This document shows positions 61,357-64,000 of a stretch of DNA of 64,000 nucleotides, piece by piece. The notes below the pieces were generated by a model. That model saw nothing but the letters and a program-made list of their open reading frames with translations. It was not told the origin of the DNA and ran no database searches. Position 1 is the first letter of the stretch, and each line of letters starts with the position of its first letter. The stretch is from Flavobacterium sp. IB48 (GTDB taxonomy: Bacteria > Bacteroidota > Bacteroidia > Flavobacteriales > Flavobacteriaceae), in the NCBI RefSeq assembly GCF_016405855.1, contig NZ_JAEFCA010000005.1:310001-374000 (forward strand), written 5' to 3'. Both the position numbers and the translations under genes were made by a program.

Positions 61357-62994
61357 TTATTTATATGTTCCAACATAAGTTACTACTGATCTGGCAGGAA
61401 TTTCAAGACCAGAAACATCAACCGCTGTTCCTTTTTTCAAACTCATTGTTTCAGAAGTAATGTAAGGGTTTAATTTGTTGTCTGTTACTGTTCCGCCTGC
61501 AAGATTCAATTTATAAGCTTTTGCTGATTTACTTATGTTTACCGCAACAATTACCAATTTTTTATTTGTAGCATCTTTATAAGCTGTAAGCATTACATCA
61601 TTTAATGCTGTCGAATTATCGATGCTTGGAATCTGAACTCTCACCATTCCTGGTTTTACGAAAAAAGAAAAGTTTCCTAAAGCCCAAAGTGTTTTTGAAT
61701 CTCTAATGTAACCGTCATTTTTACAGTAATCTGCATTTCCTGCTCCGTTACTTGCTCCATCATCAACGTGAATTAAACCATCTTTGTAGTCGCCACGGCT
61801 AATTGCCGTCCACCATTGCCAAGACGTTACACCTCCAACGGCAATATCAGTACTAATAATACGAGCTGTCCAAAGTGCCAAAGACATTCCTAAATCTCTT
61901 CCTGAACCAGCTCCACCTGGAAGTTCTGCAGTTCCCGGACTTTCTAAAACGCAATATTCAGATGACCAAAGACTAACTCCGCCAACAGACTGAATTTTCG
62001 CAGCGGCGGCTTGTCTTGATGAAATCATTTCACTTAATGGCCATGCTTGCCAATAACTGTGTCCAGAAATTGTCTTTTTTACATTGCTTAAACTGCCGAT
62101 GTTTTTAGTAGAATTGGTTGCAAAAAAGTAATCAATCTGATTGGATCTGCTTTCTTTTCCTGAAACAGTCTTGTATAATGGTTCGTAAGCTCCTGCTTCT
62201 CCAACTACAATCTTGGCTTCTAGTCCTTTCGCTTGTAATTTTGGAGAAAGAATATTGACAAAACTGTAAATATTGGCATTTGTCGCCGGAGAACCTTCCT
62301 GCCCGCTTCCATCCCATTCGTATTGCGGTTCATTAAACGGACTCACATAGTCTATTGTTAAACCGTGTTCTGTTTTTAGCTTATCTAAAGATGTTGTCCA
62401 AAAATCGGCCAAGTCGGGCATTTTACCATCTTTTAAATTGTAAAATTCTTTGATTGTAGCATGTGCTTTTCCGTTTTGAGTTAAATAAACTGGAGCACTG
62501 TTGGCAAAAGCTAAAAGTTTATCTACGCCACGTTCTCTTGCGGCTTTCATAAACCAAACCTGACCCGCTTGTTTTGTCATATTATACGAAACTCCATCTG
62601 TAGTAAAACATTCCGATCTTCTCCATTCGTCGGTAATATCACTTGCTACGCCTTGTTCTGCACTTCCTGCTCCAAGATTGAAACGCCATAATGATAAACC
62701 GATTCCTTTTGGATTTCCGTCTGCATCTACACCTTGACTGAATAATAAATCTGCTATTTTATTCTTTTTATCAGTAGGCCAATTTTTTCCAATGAAATTA
62801 CATTGCCAAGCATCCGAAGCTCCAAAACTTTCCATTGTTTGAAGATTCATATCTAAACTAATATTCAATGCTGCTGTGCCACTTTCTGAACTCGAGCTAT
62901 CAGATTTATCAGAATCGCAGCTCATAAAAAGCGAACTTGCAGAAAGCAAGCCTGCACACAGCAGACTTACTTTATTTCCTTTAAAGATGCTCAT
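61357..62994 (-). CDS. GH30 endo-galactanase-like lipoprotein
   Basis: The 545-residue protein has a lipoprotein signal ('ASSLFMSC') followed by a Ser/Asp-rich linker, suggesting surface exposure. The GH30 barrel has acid/base E222 in 'FNEPQYEW' and nucleophile E346 in 'WSSEYC', plus 'WRFNLGAGSAEQG', as in GH30_5 endo-beta-1,6-galactanases. As the lipidated paralogue it probably makes the first cuts in polymer outside the cell, with the non-lipidated copy trimming imported fragments (inference). It starts 1 bp after the SusD stop, so it belongs to the transporter operon. Confidence 0.9.
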   Translation of the reverse strand: MSIFKGNKVSLLCAGLLSASSLFMSCDSDKSDSSSSESGTAALNISLDMNLQTMESFGASDAWQCNFIGKNWPTDKKNKIADLLFSQGVDADGNPKGIGLSLWRFNLGAGSAEQGVASDITDEWRRSECFTTDGVSYNMTKQAGQVWFMKAARERGVDKLLAFANSAPVYLTQNGKAHATIKEFYNLKDGKMPDLADFWTTSLDKLKTEHGLTIDYVSPFNEPQYEWDGSGQEGSPATNANIYSFVNILSPKLQAKGLEAKIVVGEAGAYEPLYKTVSGKESRSNQIDYFFATNSTKNIGSLSNVKKTISGHSYWQAWPLSEMISSRQAAAAKIQSVGGVSLWSSEYCVLESPGTAELPGGAGSGRDLGMSLALWTARIISTDIAVGGVTSWQWWTAISRGDYKDGLIHVDDGASNGAGNADYCKNDGYIRDSKTLWALGNFSFFVKPGMVRVQIPSIDNSTALNDVMLTAYKDATNKKLVIVAVNISKSAKAYKLNLAGGTVTDNKLNPYITSETMSLKKGTAVDVSGLEIPARSVVTYVGTYK

Positions 62995-62995
62995 C

Positions 62996-64000
62996 TTAAT
63001 AACCAGGATTTTGTTTGATTAAATTACCGCTTAAGTCAATTTCTAATTGTGGAATTGGCCATAATAAGTGCTTAGAAGGGTCAAAGTTGATTCCTTTGTC
63101 TTGCGGTTCTCTCAAATTGGTTGTTTCATAAGGGTCAGTAGAACTCAAATTATACTTTACAAAGGTTCCGTTTGGTCCCATTAAAGATTCGATAACTGGT
63201 CTTCCTGTTGTTGGATCTTTTTCGCGACGGATATCAAATAAACGAAGTCCTTCAAAAGCCAATTCTAAACGACGCTCTTTGTAGATTTGTTTCAATAAAG
63301 TTGGTCCAGAAATTCCTGTTTTTGGATCTAATTTTACACGAGCTCTAATTACATTGATATCTGTTAAAGCATCTCCTCCTAAGTGATAATTTGCTTCTGC
63401 TCTTGTCAAATACATTTCTGCTAAACGAATCAACGGAATATTTAATGGCAAGTGACCGTCTTTTTTATCTAATGAACGACGTGTTGCAATTGGAATGTAA
63501 TATTTACGGCAAATACGTCCTGATTTGTTATCGTTTAAACTGAATTTATGAGTTGGATTTAAAACCTCATCTCCGTAAGCAGCTTCTCCCCATTTTGTAA
63601 TGGTGCTTCTACGACGAATTACATCATTTTCAGAAAGATAAGCATTTTCTAAATCGCTCGTTGGCATACACCATCCCCATCCGTCTAAAACATCAGCGGC
63701 ATCATTACTTGGAAAATTCTTTTTGTCTTCTCCTCTTGCTCCCGCTAAAGTTGGTAATGCAGAACCTAAATCTCTATTTTGAACTGATGAAGATTGTGCT
63801 TCTAAAATCGATTCAATTCCGTTATGGTTGTTTACATTCCAGATATTTAAGAAATCAGCCTCAAGCGCAAAAGGTCCTTCAGTGATTACTTTGTTTGAAT
63901 ATGTTTTAGCTTCAGCCCATTTTTCTTGAAACAATGAAACACGAGCTAATAAAGCATAAGCCGCCCATTTGTTTATTCTACCATCTTTATTGACAGGAGT
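62996..64000 (-). CDS. SusD/RagB-family lipoprotein, partial (3' part)
   Basis: The frame stays open to the right edge, so the N-terminal part, including the lipoprotein signal, lies outside. A TTG at 63934 is an internal Leu codon, because upstream codons still read as SusD sequence ('GRINKWAAYALLARVSLF'). The visible 334 residues contain 'IRLAEMYLTRAEANYHLGG' and 'KERRLELAFEGLRLFDIRR', ending 'NLIKQNPGY'. It should bind the polymer or oligosaccharides of locus C, with the matching susC expected just beyond the edge. GH30 follows directly. Confidence 0.93.
   Translation of the reverse strand, partial: TPVNKDGRINKWAAYALLARVSLFQEKWAEAKTYSNKVITEGPFALEADFLNIWNVNNHNGIESILEAQSSSVQNRDLGSALPTLAGARGEDKKNFPSNDAADVLDGWGWCMPTSDLENAYLSENDVIRRRSTITKWGEAAYGDEVLNPTHKFSLNDNKSGRICRKYYIPIATRRSLDKKDGHLPLNIPLIRLAEMYLTRAEANYHLGGDALTDINVIRARVKLDPKTGISGPTLLKQIYKERRLELAFEGLRLFDIRREKDPTTGRPVIESLMGPNGTFVKYNLSSTDPYETTNLREPQDKGINFDPSKHLLWPIPQLEIDLSGNLIKQNPGY

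Noticed and set aside
63934..64000. Start of the SusD gene at 63934
   Set aside because: The codon is an internal TTG; codons beyond it still encode SusD-like sequence up to the window edge.

Overview
The window looks like a chromosome segment of a Flavobacterium-like Bacteroidota. It is AT-rich and contains three SusC/SusD-type glycan uptake loci. Secreted enzymes carry type IX secretion (T9SS) C-terminal domains. Regulators are of Bacteroidota type: an ECF sigma/FecR pair, a hybrid two-component sensor and a Reg_prop/Y_Y_Y protein. Several upstream regions contain the TAnnTTTG -7 element. I see no rRNA, tRNA, phage or CRISPR array.

Left edge (1-5.2 kb): a partial SMI1/KNR4-like gene, a DsbA-like lipoprotein with a CSSC motif, and a single-domain HUH (Y1/RAYT-like) transposase. 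Next to the transposase lie paired-hairpin repeats, and one repeat module carries a duplicated 3' tip of the neighbouring cinA-type gene. A set of small uncharacterised genes and a SpoIIAA-like gene follow.

Locus A (5.2-27.2 kb): sigma factor, FecR, SusC with STN domain and SusD on the minus strand, then (12-15 kb) a PI-PLC and a large metallophosphoesterase. Three big modular secreted enzymes follow: GH18 chitinase, GH64 beta-1,3-glucanase and GH16 laminarinase. A membrane sensor with a LuxR-type HTH comes last. The enzyme set suits chitin plus beta-1,3-glucan, as in fungal walls or laminarin-type glucans.

Locus B (27.7-50.7 kb): uronic acid utilisation. A DUF4861-type protein and a divergent LacI-type regulator precede an operon of a YhcH-like protein, KDPG aldolase, mannonate-oxidoreductase-like SDR and mannonate dehydratase UxuA. 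Then come a beta-helix protein (possible polysaccharide lyase), a hybrid two-component regulator, SusC, SusD, a GH88 unsaturated glucuronyl hydrolase and two GH2 enzymes. Polymer sensing (HTCS) and monomer sensing (LacI) appear to be layered. Glucuronate isomerase and KDG kinase are not in the window.

A small block (50.7-53.5 kb) holds DUF2911, LuxR-type, DUF1349 and YegP-like genes. Locus C (53.6-64 kb, all minus strand) runs from a SusD cut by the window edge through two GH30 enzymes, a GH2, a GH27 and a tandem GH43. This set fits type II arabinogalactan: beta-1,6-galactan backbone cleavage plus arabinose/galactose trimming. Together with the glucuronate functions of locus B it suggests a combined arabinogalactan-protein or gum capability, which is inference.

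A striking non-coding theme is that many intergenic gaps contain long, often perfect, inverted repeats or 7-8 bp tandem repeats, and several of these sequences recur at unrelated positions.
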